DNA of 19,135 bases from Syntrophaceae bacterium (GCA_003508565.1 DNUI01000148.1:1-19135); one strand, 5' to 3'. Shown: positions 7,589-15,509, counted from the first letter of the stretch. The notes: generated by a model not told the origin, from the letters alone. A program made the numbers and translations.

Positions 7589-7927
7589 TTAACTCACTAT
7601 TTTTCTTAGCTGCAGTAATCCTTTTTTAATCTCAATAAGCCTGTCCTTATAATGCACTTCATCCTCCTGCATTACCTCTCCTTTCATTTTCAGCAACTGC
7701 TTCTTTGCACCGCGTATGGTATATCTGTCGGTATAGAGTAGATTTTTAATAATCAACAGCTCCTGAACATCTTTTTTTCTATAGAGCCGCTGATCAGATT
7801 TCGTGCGCATCGGTTTTATTGATTTAAACTCCGATTCCCAGTACCTGACGACATACGGATCAACTCCAAGGATTTTACTGACTTCTCCAATACGAAAATA
7901 TTCCTTATCCGGGATTGACAAATCCAT
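7589..7927 (-). CDS. MerR family transcriptional regulator
   Basis: A 112-residue DNA-binding protein. The N-terminal MerR winged helix-turn-helix is clear: F-R-I-G-E-V-S-K-I-L-G-V at about residues 11-22, then VVRYWE (26-31), and the wing R-L-Y-R-K-K-D-V near 57-64. The C-terminal half is a helical dimerisation segment without the cysteines of metal sensors, so the ligand is unknown. I start at the ATG at 7925-7927, with AGGA seven bases upstream; the longer frame would need a TTG with no ribosome site. A MerR-like gene following ihfA is, as I recall, a common arrangement in deltaproteobacteria. A 389-base structured gap separates it from ihfA. Confidence 0.88.
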   Translation of the reverse strand: MDLSIPDKEYFRIGEVSKILGVDPYVVRYWESEFKSIKPMRTKSDQRLYRKKDVQELLIIKNLLYTDRYTIRGAKKQLLKMKGEVMQEDEVHYKDRLIEIKKGLLQLRKIVS

Positions 7928-8034
7928 GGAAAATCCTAATTGTTGATTCCCAATCAAGAGAATAATCAGTTGGGGGGAATTGAAACGCAGACCCCTCGAC
8001 TCGTAAGGTCAATTGGCCTAAGTAAAATTCATAC

Positions 8035-8116
8035 AACTTCGACCGAAAGGCCATGTCTCTTCGTGCCTCGAAGTTTTCCGTAGGCGCATTGTACAATGTG
8101 GAATGCGCTTCCGGTC
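8035..8116 (-). ncRNA. Candidate structured RNA or palindromic element upstream of the merR-like gene
   Basis: On the minus strand, GACCGGAAG (8116-8108) can pair with CTTTCGGTC (8049-8041), nine pairs with one G-U. The enclosed sequence holds two hairpins: GCGCATT/AATGCGC (8108-8102 with 8090-8084, sharing the last base of the outer stem) and CTTCG/CGAAG (8073-8069 with 8063-8059). A competing eight-base perfect pairing, AACTTCGA/TCGAAGTT (8075-8068 with 8042-8035), would break the outer stem and the second hairpin. The wobble pair favours the minus strand as the RNA strand. It is not a tRNA: there is no T-arm. Whether it is transcribed is unknown. Confidence 0.3.
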
Positions 8117-8171
8117 AATTCCTGGATTTGAAATGCTTGAATTTCGGATTCCCGCAGTCTTATGGACTGAC

Positions 8172-8212
8172 GGCCTCGTAGAAAGTACCAGCCCGGAGCT
8201 TTTTACAAAGCC
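8172..8212. repeat. Imperfect inverted repeat, possible dispersed palindrome
   Basis: Arms 8172-8185 and 8199-8212 match at 11 of 14 positions around a 13-base loop. The GCCTCGTA..CTTTTTACAAAGCC pattern resembles short dispersed palindromes I associate with deltaproteobacterial genomes. Only one copy is present in this window, so dispersal cannot be shown here. Confidence 0.35.
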
Positions 8213-8316
8213 ACTCATTTTTTATTCTGTTCTTACTTCCCTATGCGAAGTGTAAGGATACGTATCTCTACCACACTATCAGGGTTTCGTGCTTAGATTT
8301 GCTCAGAGCGTTTATT

Positions 8317-8592
8317 TTAACTATTCAATGCCTTGCGCAGCACCTGACTCGATTTAAAAGTCAGCACTTTCCTTTCTGATATCTCTATTTCGCTGCCGGT
8401 TTGGGGATTCCTCCCTCTGCGTGACTTCTTCTCTTTCACAGAAAAGTTACCGAATCCGGAAATCTTGATCTTCTCACCACGAGCGAGACTATCCTTTATG
8501 ATATCAAAAACCGACTCAACAATCCTTGCTGCATCCTTCTTGGAAAACCCCAGCTTCTCGTACACATCCTGAATAATATCAATCTTTGTCAT
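8317..8592 (-). CDS. ihfA: Integration host factor subunit alpha
   Basis: A 91-residue nucleoid protein of the HU/IHF fold that binds and sharply bends DNA. The flexible arm carries GRNPQTG (residues 60-66) with the intercalating proline at 63, preceded by K-I-S-G-F-G-N-F. The subunit call (alpha) relies on the sequence pattern and on its place immediately after pheT, exactly as in E. coli, where it is the last gene of the thrS-ihfA cluster. A strong GGGAGG site lies six bases ahead of the ATG. A beta subunit or HU could look similar, but the position argues for alpha. Confidence 0.92.
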   Translation of the reverse strand: MTKIDIIQDVYEKLGFSKKDAARIVESVFDIIKDSLARGEKIKISGFGNFSVKEKKSRRGRNPQTGSEIEISERKVLTFKSSQVLRKALNS

Positions 8593-8620
8593 TTCTAACC
8601 TCCCCCAATCTTGCAGATAT

Positions 8621-11038
8621 CTAATTTCCTTCTCCCCTTATTTTTGCTCCGGTCAAATCAACAATGTGCTTTACTATTCCGCTGTGCACCTGGCTCACCT
8701 CATCATCGGTCAGTGTTCTCTCAGGAGCACGATAGATAAACCTTAACCCCACACTCTTATTTCCTTGAGTGATGCTTTTACCTGAATATACATCAAAAAC
8801 ACTTACTTTTTCAAGTAATTCTTTACCCATATCCCTGGCAATATTCAGCATTTTATCCGCTTCCAAATCTTCTCCAACGACAAAGGCCACATCTCTAACA
8901 ACCGATGGAAATCTTGGCAATTCTTTATAGCACACATCGCCGGTAAAACAATCAGCTAATAATTCCATATCAATTTCAGATACATACACCTTATTCTTGA
9001 GATCCATTTTCAAGAGGACATCAGGGTGCACTTCACCTAAAAACCCGATACATCGCTTATCAACATATATTCCACAGGACTTTCCCGGATGCAGGAAAGT
9101 CTCACGGTAATCAGACCTAAATTCACCATTCAGAATCTTTAGACCATCGAAAATATTTTCTACGCATCCTTTTAAGTCATAGAAATCCGTAGATGTTTTT
9201 GATAGCCAGATATTATTATCCAGCATGCCCGAGATAAGGCAGCCGAACATGTTCTTGTCCTTCGGAAGCTCTCCCTCGCGCTGATGAAAGAAGACCCTGC
9301 CAATTTCAAACACCTTGAGGTCAAAACAACCGGCATTTGCATTCTTCTTCATAGTCTCCAAGAGGTTGCTCACGAGGGTCGTTCGCATCACCGATTGATC
9401 CTCAGTCAGCGGATTTCTTATTTTTACAATTTTTCGACGATCATCGCCCGCGGGGAGTCCCAGCATATCCAATGAACCCGGGGAAATAAAACTGAATGTG
9501 ATTATCTCAGAGTAACCGGAACCTTGGAGAATCTCCCGTAATCTTTTTCTAACAATTTCCTTATGATCCTTTGTTACCGTCACGGAGGAACCGGGGGGTA
9601 GTGTCACGGGAATACGATCATACCCATGAAACCGTGCCACTTCTTCAATGAGATCAATCTCCCTCTCAATGTCTACCCTGTATGTCGGTGGGGTTGCTCG
9701 ATAGTGACCGTTGGTGTCCTCACAGATCTTCATATTGAGACTCTTCAGTATTTTGACGATTTCAGCGTCCTTGATGTCAGTCCCCAGGATATCATTGACT
9801 CTTTTTACACGGAGTGGAATGTCTTTTGCCTTTTTCACTTTTTGCGGATACTCATCGATACATCCTTTGCACACCGTTCCACCGGAGATTTCCGCCATAA
9901 GCTGTGCCGCCCGGGCAGACGCGTTGACCACACCCTCAGGGTCCACACCACGACCGAACCTGAATGCGGCATCCGTATTCATTCCGAGCCACTTGGACGA
10001 TTTTCGGGTAGAGATCGGATCAAAATATGCACTTTCTAACAGGATGGTCTCCGTATCTTCTTTGACTTCTGAATTCAGTCCACCCATGATACCGGCAATA
10101 GCCACGGGCTTTACTCCATCACAAATCATCAATGTATCTGTTTCAAGGATGCGCTCCTTCTCATCCAGAGATACAAACGTTTCTCCCGATAGAGGTCTTC
10201 TGACCACAATACGCCCTTCCTCAAGAAAACGGAAATCAAATGCATGCAGGGGTTGACCTAATTCCATCATCACATAATTGGTTACATCAACAATATTGTT
10301 GATGGCGCGAAGACCCACTGCTTCCAGTCTCTGGCGCATCCATAGGGGTGACGGTCCTATCGCAACATTTTTAATAATTCTGGCGCTATATCTGGGACAT
10401 AGGTCAGGATCGAGGATATGAACCGAGGTAATTTTTTTTATGTCTTCATCGTTTTCTGTTACGTTAATATCCGGATATCTAAAATTGGATCCTGTTATTG
10501 CCGCAATCTCACGGGCAATTCCGATGATGCTCAGACAGTCTGAACGGTTGGGTGTAATCGCGATATCGAGGACAACATCTGTGAGGTCGAGTGCTTCTGA
10601 CAGGTCTTTTCCGATAGGCAGATTGCCCGGAAGGATCATGATCCCCGTGGAATCATCGCCGATACCGAGTTCCTCCTCTGAACAGAGCATCCCCTCCGAT
10701 ATCTCGCCTCGTATTTTTGAACTCCTGATGGTATATCCACCAGGGATGACGGCACCAACCTTCGCGAAGGGAACCACATTGCCGGACCTGATATTGCCAG
10801 CACCACACACCACAGGATAGGTAGTGTCTCCTGTCGTCACTTCACAAAGAAAACACTTGTCTGCCTGAGGATGATGTTTGACTGAAAGAATCTTTGCCAC
10901 TACAATGTTTCGAAAAGAAGGGCTTCTCTCCCTCATGGATTCTACTTCAAGGCCTACCATGGTGAGCTTATCCACAAGCTCAGCGGGTGAAATCCTGATT
11001 TCCACATATTCTTTAAGCCACTTGAGGCTGGCTAACAT
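8621..11038 (-). CDS. pheT: Phenylalanine-tRNA ligase beta subunit
   Basis: This is the beta half of the (alpha-beta)2 enzyme that charges tRNA-Phe. At 805 residues it is close to E. coli PheT (795). Domains in order: N-terminal segment, EMAP-type tRNA-binding fold (about 39-150, with HPQADKCFLCEV), the B3/B4 editing domain (about 210-385), B5 (about 400-475), a catalytic-like core, and a C-terminal FDX-ACB tRNA-binding domain (about 710-805, with E-L-P-R-F-P-S-V-V-R-D-V-A-F). The ATG at 11036-11038 has AAGGA about nine bases upstream. It lies 82 bases after pheS and 28 bases before ihfA on the same strand. No frameshift or missing block is seen. Confidence 0.98.
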   Translation of the reverse strand: MLASLKWLKEYVEIRISPAELVDKLTMVGLEVESMRERSPSFRNIVVAKILSVKHHPQADKCFLCEVTTGDTTYPVVCGAGNIRSGNVVPFAKVGAVIPGGYTIRSSKIRGEISEGMLCSEEELGIGDDSTGIMILPGNLPIGKDLSEALDLTDVVLDIAITPNRSDCLSIIGIAREIAAITGSNFRYPDINVTENDEDIKKITSVHILDPDLCPRYSARIIKNVAIGPSPLWMRQRLEAVGLRAINNIVDVTNYVMMELGQPLHAFDFRFLEEGRIVVRRPLSGETFVSLDEKERILETDTLMICDGVKPVAIAGIMGGLNSEVKEDTETILLESAYFDPISTRKSSKWLGMNTDAAFRFGRGVDPEGVVNASARAAQLMAEISGGTVCKGCIDEYPQKVKKAKDIPLRVKRVNDILGTDIKDAEIVKILKSLNMKICEDTNGHYRATPPTYRVDIEREIDLIEEVARFHGYDRIPVTLPPGSSVTVTKDHKEIVRKRLREILQGSGYSEIITFSFISPGSLDMLGLPAGDDRRKIVKIRNPLTEDQSVMRTTLVSNLLETMKKNANAGCFDLKVFEIGRVFFHQREGELPKDKNMFGCLISGMLDNNIWLSKTSTDFYDLKGCVENIFDGLKILNGEFRSDYRETFLHPGKSCGIYVDKRCIGFLGEVHPDVLLKMDLKNKVYVSEIDMELLADCFTGDVCYKELPRFPSVVRDVAFVVGEDLEADKMLNIARDMGKELLEKVSVFDVYSGKSITQGNKSVGLRFIYRAPERTLTDDEVSQVHSGIVKHIVDLTGAKIRGEGN

Positions 11039-11120
11039 ACAATCAAGTCCTTACTATTACTATCAAATCTACAGGATTTCGAGCTAAGAATTTCCAAACC
11101 CCATCCTCATTACATTCCCA

Positions 11121-12137
11121 CTAAAATTGCTCCAAGAACCTCTGGTCATTTTCAAAAAATAACCGGATATCAGAGATCCCGAATTTAAGCATGGCAATCC
11201 GTTCAAGACCGAGACCAAATGCAAAACCAGACACGTCCTCAGGGTCGTAATCTACATTCTTAAAAACCTCTGGGTCCACCATCCCCGACCCGAGTATTTC
11301 CAACCAGCCAGTCTGTGAGCATACGCGGCAGCCTGCACCACTGCACATGACACATCGGATGTCAACTTCGGCACTCGGCTCGGTAAAGGGGAAAAAACTG
11401 GGACGAAAGCGAAGCGCTGTACCTTCACCAAATAATTGTTTGAGAAATGATGTAAGAACACCTTTCAAATCGCCAAAAGTGATACTTTTATCAACCAGGA
11501 GACCCTCAATCTGGTGGAACATGGGTGTGTGAGAGATGTCCGAATCGGGTCGATACACCCGACCGGGGGAAAGAATCCTCACCGGTGGCCGCTGCTTCTC
11601 CATGACCCTGATCTGTACCGGTGATGTATGGGTTCGTAGAACGATGTTATCTTCTATGTAGAAAGTATCCTGCATATCTCGTGCAGGATGATTTTTAGGA
11701 ATATTTAAAGCCTCAAAATTGTAATAGTCCAGCTCAATTTCCGGGCCTTCGACAATTGAAAAGCCAAGCGCCTCAAATATCTCACAAATATCCCGACTAA
11801 CCTGGATTATAGGATGAAGTTTGCCTACCCGGATCTTTCTGCCGGGGAGTGTCACATCTATCCTGTCACGGAGGAGCTCGTCGTCCTGTTTCAGACCGGC
11901 GATCGCTTTCAGCGCATCATCAAGCTTCTCGGTAATAGCATTTTTAATTTCATTGCAATGGTTTCCTACTAAAGGCCTCTTCTCCGGCTCTATATTGCCG
12001 AGGTTACGAAGAAACCCTGTGAGAAGGCCTTTCCTCCCCAGATATTTGGTTCTTAATGCCAGGAACTCCTCTTCAGTTTTTGAAACAAGCAATTCAGCAT
12101 CTGCCTGCTTTTGAAGTTCCTCAAGCTCTTTTAGCAT
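11121..12137 (-). CDS. pheS: Phenylalanine-tRNA ligase alpha subunit
   Basis: The catalytic subunit of phenylalanyl-tRNA synthetase, 338 residues (E. coli 327). It has an N-terminal coiled-coil arm (about 1-90) followed by the class II core: RTHTSPVQ, the motif 2 region G-R-V-Y-R-P-D-x-D-x-S-H-x-P-M-F-H-Q-x-E, and motif 3 GFAFGLGLERIAMLKFG. The paired cysteines CVMC and CRVC before T-G-W-L-E-I-L-G are typical of many bacterial PheS proteins outside the enterics. Its ATG overlaps the rplT stop by seven bases with only a distant AAGGG, so coupling to rplT is likely. The pheM leader peptide that precedes pheS in E. coli is absent. Confidence 0.98.
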   Translation of the reverse strand: MLKELEELQKQADAELLVSKTEEEFLALRTKYLGRKGLLTGFLRNLGNIEPEKRPLVGNHCNEIKNAITEKLDDALKAIAGLKQDDELLRDRIDVTLPGRKIRVGKLHPIIQVSRDICEIFEALGFSIVEGPEIELDYYNFEALNIPKNHPARDMQDTFYIEDNIVLRTHTSPVQIRVMEKQRPPVRILSPGRVYRPDSDISHTPMFHQIEGLLVDKSITFGDLKGVLTSFLKQLFGEGTALRFRPSFFPFTEPSAEVDIRCVMCSGAGCRVCSQTGWLEILGSGMVDPEVFKNVDYDPEDVSGFAFGLGLERIAMLKFGISDIRLFFENDQRFLEQF

Positions 12138-12493
12138 GCTGGCAGCTTACCCTTTGCAATACTGACTACTTCGGAAAATCCTCGCGGATCATGAACGGCA
12201 AGGTCGGCCAGAATTTTCCTGTCGATTTCTACACCCGCTTTTTTCATTCCATCGATTAATCGGCTGTACGATAGGTCATGAATTCGCGCCGCTGCATTTA
12301 TTCTTGTAATCCATAGTTTTCTGAAATCTCTTTTCCGAACCCTCCTGTCCCTGTAAGCATATTTCATAGCCTTTTCTACGGCTTCTGTGGCTGTTCTCAA
12401 TAAACGGCTCCGAGCTCCGAAATAACCTTTCGCCATTTTCAGAATCTTTCGCCTCTTTTTCTTCGCAGTAACACTTCTTTTTACTCTTGGCAT
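12131..12493 (-). CDS. rplT: 50S ribosomal protein L20
   Basis: A 120-residue, very basic protein of normal length that binds 23S rRNA early in large-subunit assembly. The start M-P-R-V-K-R-S-V-T-A-K-K-K-R-R-K and the central R-D-F-R-K-L-W-I-T-R-I-N-A-A-A-R are diagnostic. In E. coli and Bacillus, L20 represses its own operon by binding structured leader RNA. A similar site may exist upstream of rpmI or infC here, but I could not establish one by eye. It follows rpmI by 95 bases and overlaps pheS. Confidence 0.98.
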   Translation of the reverse strand: MPRVKRSVTAKKKRRKILKMAKGYFGARSRLLRTATEAVEKAMKYAYRDRRVRKRDFRKLWITRINAAARIHDLSYSRLIDGMKKAGVEIDRKILADLAVHDPRGFSEVVSIAKGKLPAC

Positions 12494-12588
12494 TTCTTTT
12501 GATCTCCCCGCTTTTTATAAACTATGCGTTCTTATTTTCACCCACCGGAATAAAAAAATATTGTTTTCAGAACACTCCTTTTTCGTAC

Positions 12589-12786
12589 CTACATGTACGG
12601 TATCAGCATCTTTATTCCCCTGGTGTCTCTCGCATCGAGAATGGTAGATTTTCTCAGATTTCTCTTTCTTTTGGTCGTTTTTTTCGTAAGGATATGGCTT
12701 GCATACGCCTTATTCCTCTTTACTTTACCGGTCCCTGTAAGGCTGAAACGCTTCGCCGCGCCTCTGTGGGTCTTTATCTTTGGCAT
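12589..12786 (-). CDS. rpmI: 50S ribosomal protein L35
   Basis: A 65-residue basic protein of the large subunit, with the standard start M-P-K-I-K-T-H-R-G-A-A-K-R-F and the K-R-K-R-N-L-R-K stretch. I start at the ATG at 12784-12786, where GAGGAGTGATGTA supplies a good ribosome site; a longer frame begins five codons earlier but would cover that site. It lies between infC and rplT as in most bacteria. The 148-base gap to infC contains a TTGAATA/TATTCAA hairpin at 12833-12853, which could take part in L20-dependent control. Confidence 0.97.
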   Translation of the reverse strand: MPKIKTHRGAAKRFSLTGTGKVKRNKAYASHILTKKTTKRKRNLRKSTILDARDTRGIKMLIPYM

Positions 12787-12934
12787 TACATCACTCCTCA
12801 TCTACAACGAACTAAAGTATCATTTCTAAATTTTGAATAATATCAATATTCAAACAATCACACCAACTAAAAATCCAATGTTAGAATCATGAATTTCTCA
12901 GGATTTCAGATCTCGTGTTCAACCTTCCTGCGCT

Positions 12935-13441
12935 TTATTTCTTCGGCGACACGATCATAACCATATTTCTTCCTTCAAGCCTCGGATGTTGATCAATACT
13001 GCCTATCTCTGAAAGCTCATTTTGGACATCATGCATGATTTTCCTGCCTAAGTCGGTGTACGCGATTTCACGACCCCTGAACATCATGGTAATCTTCACT
13101 TTGTCATTCTGGCTGAGGAATTTTTTAATATGCTTAATTTTTACCTGCAGGTCATGTTCATCAGTTTTCGGCCTTATTCTGATCTCCTTAATCTGAATGG
13201 TACTCTGGCTTTTTTTTGCAACCTGCTGTTTCTTGCTCTGCTGGTATCTGAATTTTCCATAATCCATAATGCGGCATACCGGCGGCGTTGAAGTGGGTGC
13301 GACTTCAACCAGATCGAGACCTGCCTTCGCAGCAACATCAAGTGCTTCCGCCAGAGTCATAATGCCCAATTGTTTACCCTCTTCAATAACTCTGACCTGA
13401 GTTGCCCTTATCTCCTGATTTATATTTAAATCCTTAGCTAT
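12935..13441 (-). CDS. infC: Translation initiation factor IF-3, with AUA start codon
   Basis: IF-3 binds the 30S subunit, prevents early joining of 50S and rejects wrong start codons. The 168-residue protein has an N domain (I-N-Q-E-I-R-A-T-Q-V-R-V-I at about 7-19, then G-L-D-L-V-E-V-A-P and P-P-V-C-R-I-M-D-Y-G-K-F), a lysine-rich linker near 67-83, and the C domain with K-E-I-R-I-R-P and M-F-R-G-R-E. No ATG, GTG or TTG lies between the in-frame TGA at 13447-13445 and the TTG at 13369; starting at that TTG would remove the first 24 residues of the conserved N domain. The only placement with a ribosome site is ATA at 13441-13439, six bases after AGGAGG. It follows thrS and precedes rpmI. Confidence 0.93.
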   Translation of the reverse strand: MAKDLNINQEIRATQVRVIEEGKQLGIMTLAEALDVAAKAGLDLVEVAPTSTPPVCRIMDYGKFRYQQSKKQQVAKKSQSTIQIKEIRIRPKTDEHDLQVKIKHIKKFLSQNDKVKITMMFRGREIAYTDLGRKIMHDVQNELSEIGSIDQHPRLEGRNMVMIVSPKK

Positions 13442-13453
13442 ATGTCACCTCCT
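13439..13453 (-). promoter_or_regulatory. infC ribosome-binding site and AUA start
   Basis: On the minus strand AGGAGGTGA (13453-13445) is a nine-base match to the anti-Shine-Dalgarno end of 16S rRNA. CAT follows, then the ATA codon at 13441-13439. A very strong site paired with a poor start codon fits IF-3 autocontrol, as known for the AUU start of E. coli infC. The TGA in the ribosome site closes the frame upstream. Confidence 0.8.
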
Positions 13454-13560
13454 GCAATACTAGATGCTGATATCGAAATCCTTCATAAATCCAATATGGT
13501 TCTGCTTCCATTGTGTTGCAAGCCTGAATCCCTGACCGCCTGACGCATTGTATCCCTAAA

Positions 13561-13589
13561 ATTATAGCATTTTCCCGGAAATGAACCAA
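13561..13589 (-). promoter_or_regulatory. Promoter of infC inside the thrS 3' end
   Basis: Minus-strand TTGGTT (13589-13584), a 17-base spacer, and a perfect TATAAT (13566-13561) preceded by TGC (extended -10). It lies just past the thrS stop and predicts an infC leader of about 110 bases. E. coli also has separate promoters for infC within thrS. Confidence 0.7.
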
Positions 13590-13592
13590 CTC

Positions 13593-15509
13593 TTATTGAT
13601 AATGCTCGCATTCCCCCCGCACCAGCTCTATGAACTTATCAATGCCAATGCCGCCAAGGTCTTTACCATTCCGCTTGCGGGGAGAAACACATTTCGATTC
13701 CACTTCCCGATCACCGATTACCAGCATATAGGGTATTTTCTGAAGCTGGGCTTCTCTGATCTTAAACCCAAGCTTTTCATTCCTGAAATCTTTCTCCGCG
13801 CGAATCCCTGCGTCACACAATTGCGTATAGACACTTTCGCCAAACGGGATATGCCTGTCAGTGACGATAAGCAATATCGCCTGAACCGGCGATAACCACA
13901 CAGGAAAGGCTCCGGCATAGTGCTCTATCAGCACACCGAGGAACCGTTCTATAGATCCCAGGATTACCCTGTGCAGCATTACCGGTCGGTGTTTCTCTCC
14001 ATCGGCACCTATATAACTGAGATCAAAGCGTTCCGGAAGGGTAAAATCACACTGGATAGTCGCACATTGCCATTTTCTGTTCAGGGCGTCCTTCAGCTTA
14101 AAATCAATTTTGGGTCCGTAAAAAGCGCCATCCCCCTCGTTAATCTCATACACCATGTGGTTCACTTTCAGGGCATTTTCTAATGCCGCCGTCGCCATCT
14201 CCCAGTCTTCATCGGAACCGATGGATTTTTCCGGTCGCGTACTCAACTCCACACCGTAATCAAAGCCGAAAATTTTCATGGCATAACTCACGAAATCTGC
14301 AATGCCGGTGATTTCACTATTTAGCTGATCCGGTGTGCATAGAATATGGGCGTCATCCTGAGTAAACTGGCGTACCCTGGTCAGACCATGAAGAACACCG
14401 GTTTTCTCATGCCTGTGAACGGTACCGAGTTCAAAATACCTGAGGGGTAAGTCCCGGTAACTTCGGATTTTCGATTTGTATATCAGCATATGGGAGAGGC
14501 AATTCATGGGCTTTATTCCATATCCCTGATCTTCTATCTCCGTGAAATACATATTTTCCCTGTAGTGATCAAAATGACCGGATTTTTTCCAGAGATCAAC
14601 CTTCAGGATCTGAGGACCCATGACCATTTCATATCCCCGTTTTAGATGCTCTTTCCTTTCCCAATCTTCAATAATCGCCCTCAGCATGGCCCCTTTGGGA
14701 TGAAATATGACCAGGCCCGCGCCCGCTTCATCATTTATCTGGAAGAGATCCAGTTCTCTTCCCAATTTCCGGTGGTCCCTTTTCTTCGCCTCTTCGATAA
14801 TACGGAGATATTCGGCAAGTTCTCCTTCTTTCGCAAATCCTGTCCCATAGATCCGTTGAAGCATTTTATTTTTTTCGTCGCCACGCCAGTATGCCCCTGC
14901 CACACTTAACAACTTGAAGGCCTTGATCATTCCTGTGGATGGAATGTGAGGACCGCGGCATAGATCCACATATCCTCCCTGGCTGTATATACTCACCTTT
15001 TTCACATCTTCCGGCAAATCATTTATAAGCTCGACTTTGTAAGATTCACCCTTGTCTGCAAACAGCGCAACTGCCTCTGTCCTTGATACCTCTCGACGAA
15101 TAAAAGGATAATCGGCGGCAACAATCTCCCGCATCCTGGTTTCAATTTTTTCAAAGTCTTCCGGGGCAAAGGTATCGGCATAATCGAAGTCATAATAGAA
15201 GCCCTCTTCTATAGAAGGTCCTATACACACTTGAACACCATCGAATGTATCCTGGACTGCCTGTGCCATGACATGGGATATGCTGTGACGCAGTATGTAT
15301 AGACCTTCCTTTGATGCAGTGTCAATTAAAGAAAGCGTGGCTTCTTCATGCACGGAGTAGCTTAAATCGACGAGCACATTGTTGAGTTTCACGGCAACTG
15401 TTGAAAAAAGACTTTCTTTGTTCCAAGATGTTACGATCTCATGAATTTTTGTACCGGCGGCATACATATGTATCGAGTTATCCGGCAATGTAATTTTGAT
15501 TTTTTCCAT
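13593..15509 (-). CDS. thrS: Threonine-tRNA ligase
   Basis: Charges tRNA-Thr. The 638 residues (E. coli 642) hold a TGS domain (1-62), the second-additional editing domain with HSISH (75-79) and C-R-G-P-H (184-188), which clears mischarged serine, the class II core with zinc ligands Cys337, His388 and a histidine near 515, and a C-terminal anticodon-binding domain. The order TGS-editing-core-anticodon is complete. The ATG at 15507-15509 has AGGT about nine bases upstream, a moderate site. It opens the thrS-infC-rpmI-rplT-pheST-ihfA run. A hairpin with a T-rich tail lies 38 bases upstream and may control entry of transcription from the tRNA gene. Confidence 0.98.
   Translation of the reverse strand: MEKIKITLPDNSIHMYAAGTKIHEIVTSWNKESLFSTVAVKLNNVLVDLSYSVHEEATLSLIDTASKEGLYILRHSISHVMAQAVQDTFDGVQVCIGPSIEEGFYYDFDYADTFAPEDFEKIETRMREIVAADYPFIRREVSRTEAVALFADKGESYKVELINDLPEDVKKVSIYSQGGYVDLCRGPHIPSTGMIKAFKLLSVAGAYWRGDEKNKMLQRIYGTGFAKEGELAEYLRIIEEAKKRDHRKLGRELDLFQINDEAGAGLVIFHPKGAMLRAIIEDWERKEHLKRGYEMVMGPQILKVDLWKKSGHFDHYRENMYFTEIEDQGYGIKPMNCLSHMLIYKSKIRSYRDLPLRYFELGTVHRHEKTGVLHGLTRVRQFTQDDAHILCTPDQLNSEITGIADFVSYAMKIFGFDYGVELSTRPEKSIGSDEDWEMATAALENALKVNHMVYEINEGDGAFYGPKIDFKLKDALNRKWQCATIQCDFTLPERFDLSYIGADGEKHRPVMLHRVILGSIERFLGVLIEHYAGAFPVWLSPVQAILLIVTDRHIPFGESVYTQLCDAGIRAEKDFRNEKLGFKIREAQLQKIPYMLVIGDREVESKCVSPRKRNGKDLGGIGIDKFIELVRGECEHYQ

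Larger units (their letters stand above)
7928..8316. other. 389-base non-coding region rich in inverted repeats
   Basis: No credible protein or tRNA gene is seen on either strand. It does hold several inverted repeats: the three-stem element at 8035-8116; a hairpin GGATTTGAAAT/ATTTCGGATTC at 8124-8151 (11 pairs, three of them G-T on the plus strand); an imperfect 14-base inverted repeat at 8172-8212; and the palindrome GATACGTATC at 8257-8266. The octamer GGTCAATT occurs at 8007-8014 and 8113-8120. Minus-strand TTGACC (8113-8118) with TACAAT 19 bases on is a weak promoter candidate for the merR-like gene. No terminator with a T tail follows ihfA. Confidence 0.6.

Noticed and set aside
7981..8012. 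A tRNA-like T-arm reading on the minus strand ahead of the merR-like gene
   Set aside because: The loop-like TTCAATT is not flanked by a pairing stem and no acceptor or anticodon arm can be built.
7905..8218. Minus-strand frames of 63 and 66 codons in the ihfA-merR gap
   Set aside because: No ribosome site, no recognisable pattern, and they run through the inverted repeats; the gap is better read as non-coding.
12487..12840. Plus-strand 117- and 78-codon frames opposite rpmI, hydrophobic in translation
   Set aside because: Antisense of a lysine/arginine-rich ribosomal gene gives leucine/phenylalanine-rich frames by chance.
12833..12853. TTGAATA/TATTCAA hairpin before rpmI as a terminator
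   Set aside because: It is AT-only with no following T run on the coding strand; it may only be local structure.
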